A stretch of 64,000 nucleotides of DNA. It comes from Sphingopyxis sp. OAS728 (lineage in GTDB: Bacteria > Pseudomonadota > Alphaproteobacteria > Sphingomonadales > Sphingomonadaceae). The translations under genes and the position numbers were made by a program. The stretch is taken from NCBI RefSeq assembly GCF_014873485.1, contig NZ_JADBDT010000001.1, positions 744,001 to 808,000 on the forward strand. The letters are read 5' to 3'. The notes beneath the pieces were generated by a model, which did no database searches, had not been told where the DNA came from, and worked only from the letters and a program-made list of their open reading frames with translations. Numbering within the stretch: the stretch's first letter is position 1; every line of letters begins with the position of its first letter. Of this stretch, positions 63,699 through 64,000 are shown piece after piece.

Positions 63699-64000
63699 AT
63701 GAAACGCCAAGCAACCCTCCATCGCATGGTCATGCCGGGGCACACCTGCCCCTATGGCCTCAAGGCAAAACATCTGCTCGAAAGCCGCGGCTTCACGGTC
63801 GACGACCGCTGGCTGACGACGCGCGAAGAAACCGATGCGTTCAAAGCCGAACATGGTGTCAAAACGACACCGCAGACCTTCATCGACGGCGTGCGCATCG
63901 GTGGCCATGACGACCTCCGTCGCCATTTCGGGCTGAAGGTCGCCGATCCCGATGCAACGAGCTACACGCCTGTGATCGCACTCTTCGCGATGACCGCGCT
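63699..64000 (+). CDS. Glutaredoxin-domain membrane protein, N-terminus (runs off window)
   Basis: An open frame of about 100 codons from ATG 63699 to the right edge. A glutaredoxin-like domain is seen with C17-P-Y-G in HTCPYGLKAKHLLESRGF and a later TTPQTFIDG carrying the conserved cis-Pro; the second active-site Cys is replaced (C-P-Y-G). A hydrophobic stretch begins near residue 95 (TPVIALFAMTAL), suggesting a membrane domain, perhaps of MauE/DoxX type. Control by the adjacent MerR is strongly suggested by the operator. Confidence 0.8.
   Translation, partial: MKRQATLHRMVMPGHTCPYGLKAKHLLESRGFTVDDRWLTTREETDAFKAEHGVKTTPQTFIDGVRIGGHDDLRRHFGLKVADPDATSYTPVIALFAMTA

Overview
The window looks like chromosomal DNA of a sphingomonad alphaproteobacterium, most likely close to Sphingopyxis. 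The GC content is high. Supporting signs are a UrcA-family protein, two tandem TraB/GumN proteins, the CpoB (YbgF)-TilS-FtsH order, an HslV with a propeptide, and short CCTCCCG hairpins after genes. Species assignment is inference from gene content and style; no database search was done.

Region 1 (1-21.0 kb, all minus strand) is a surface-polysaccharide cluster. From its upstream end it reads: PPP-family phosphatase, Wza-type export lipoprotein, O-antigen ligase-like protein, unknown membrane-anchored protein, and a Wzc-type tyrosine autokinase with a (YG)6 tail. Next come sugar-nucleotide genes resembling wbpB, wbpD and wbpE, a GT11-like glycosyltransferase and a Wzx flippase. The hisH-like, methyltransferase-like, hisF-like and wbpG genes follow, then a Wzy-like membrane protein, a glycosyltransferase, rfbB, rfbA, a GT4 glycosyltransferase and a GNAT acetyltransferase cut by the left edge. 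Many genes overlap by 4 bases. WbpB/E/D together with HisH/HisF/WbpG suggest a 3-acetamidino uronic acid of the Pseudomonas aeruginosa O5 type. RfbA/RfbB plus the GNAT suggest an N-acylated dTDP-6-deoxyamino sugar.

Region 2 (21.2-25.6 kb, plus strand) holds wecB, wecC, a class I mannose-6-phosphate isomerase and manC. These supply UDP-ManNAc(A) and GDP-mannose precursors.

Region 3 (25.7-41.4 kb) is housekeeping: hslVU, a RodZ-like protein, cpoB/ybgF, tilS, ftsH, small exported proteins, a DUF3800 protein, rpoZ with a clear terminator, a phospholipase D-type cardiolipin synthase, a PmtA-like methyltransferase, an MFS transporter, a bacterial CDC48-type AAA ATPase and a LysR regulator.

Region 4 (41.4-55.3 kb) has tRNA-Thr(GGT), tRNA-Ser(GGA), tRNA-Arg(ACG), a small basic protein of 46 residues, a DUF1905 protein, a cyclophilin, a DUF1214/DUF1254 pair, ppdK, glyS with an in-frame inverted-repeat insert, glyQ, urcA, an XRE regulator with a membrane partner, two TraB/GumN proteins, rplY and pth.

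Region 5 (55.3-64 kb) has two unknown genes, one of them lower in GC and flanked by repeat-like sequence. It also has a Tat-dependent SDR, a PhoX-like protein, a class C beta-lactamase-fold hydrolase, a CAP-domain protein, ychF, and a MerR regulator divergent from a glutaredoxin-domain protein that runs off the right edge. A mer-like operator lies between those last two. No prophage, CRISPR array, insertion sequence or rRNA was seen. No intergenic stretch exceeds 300 bases.
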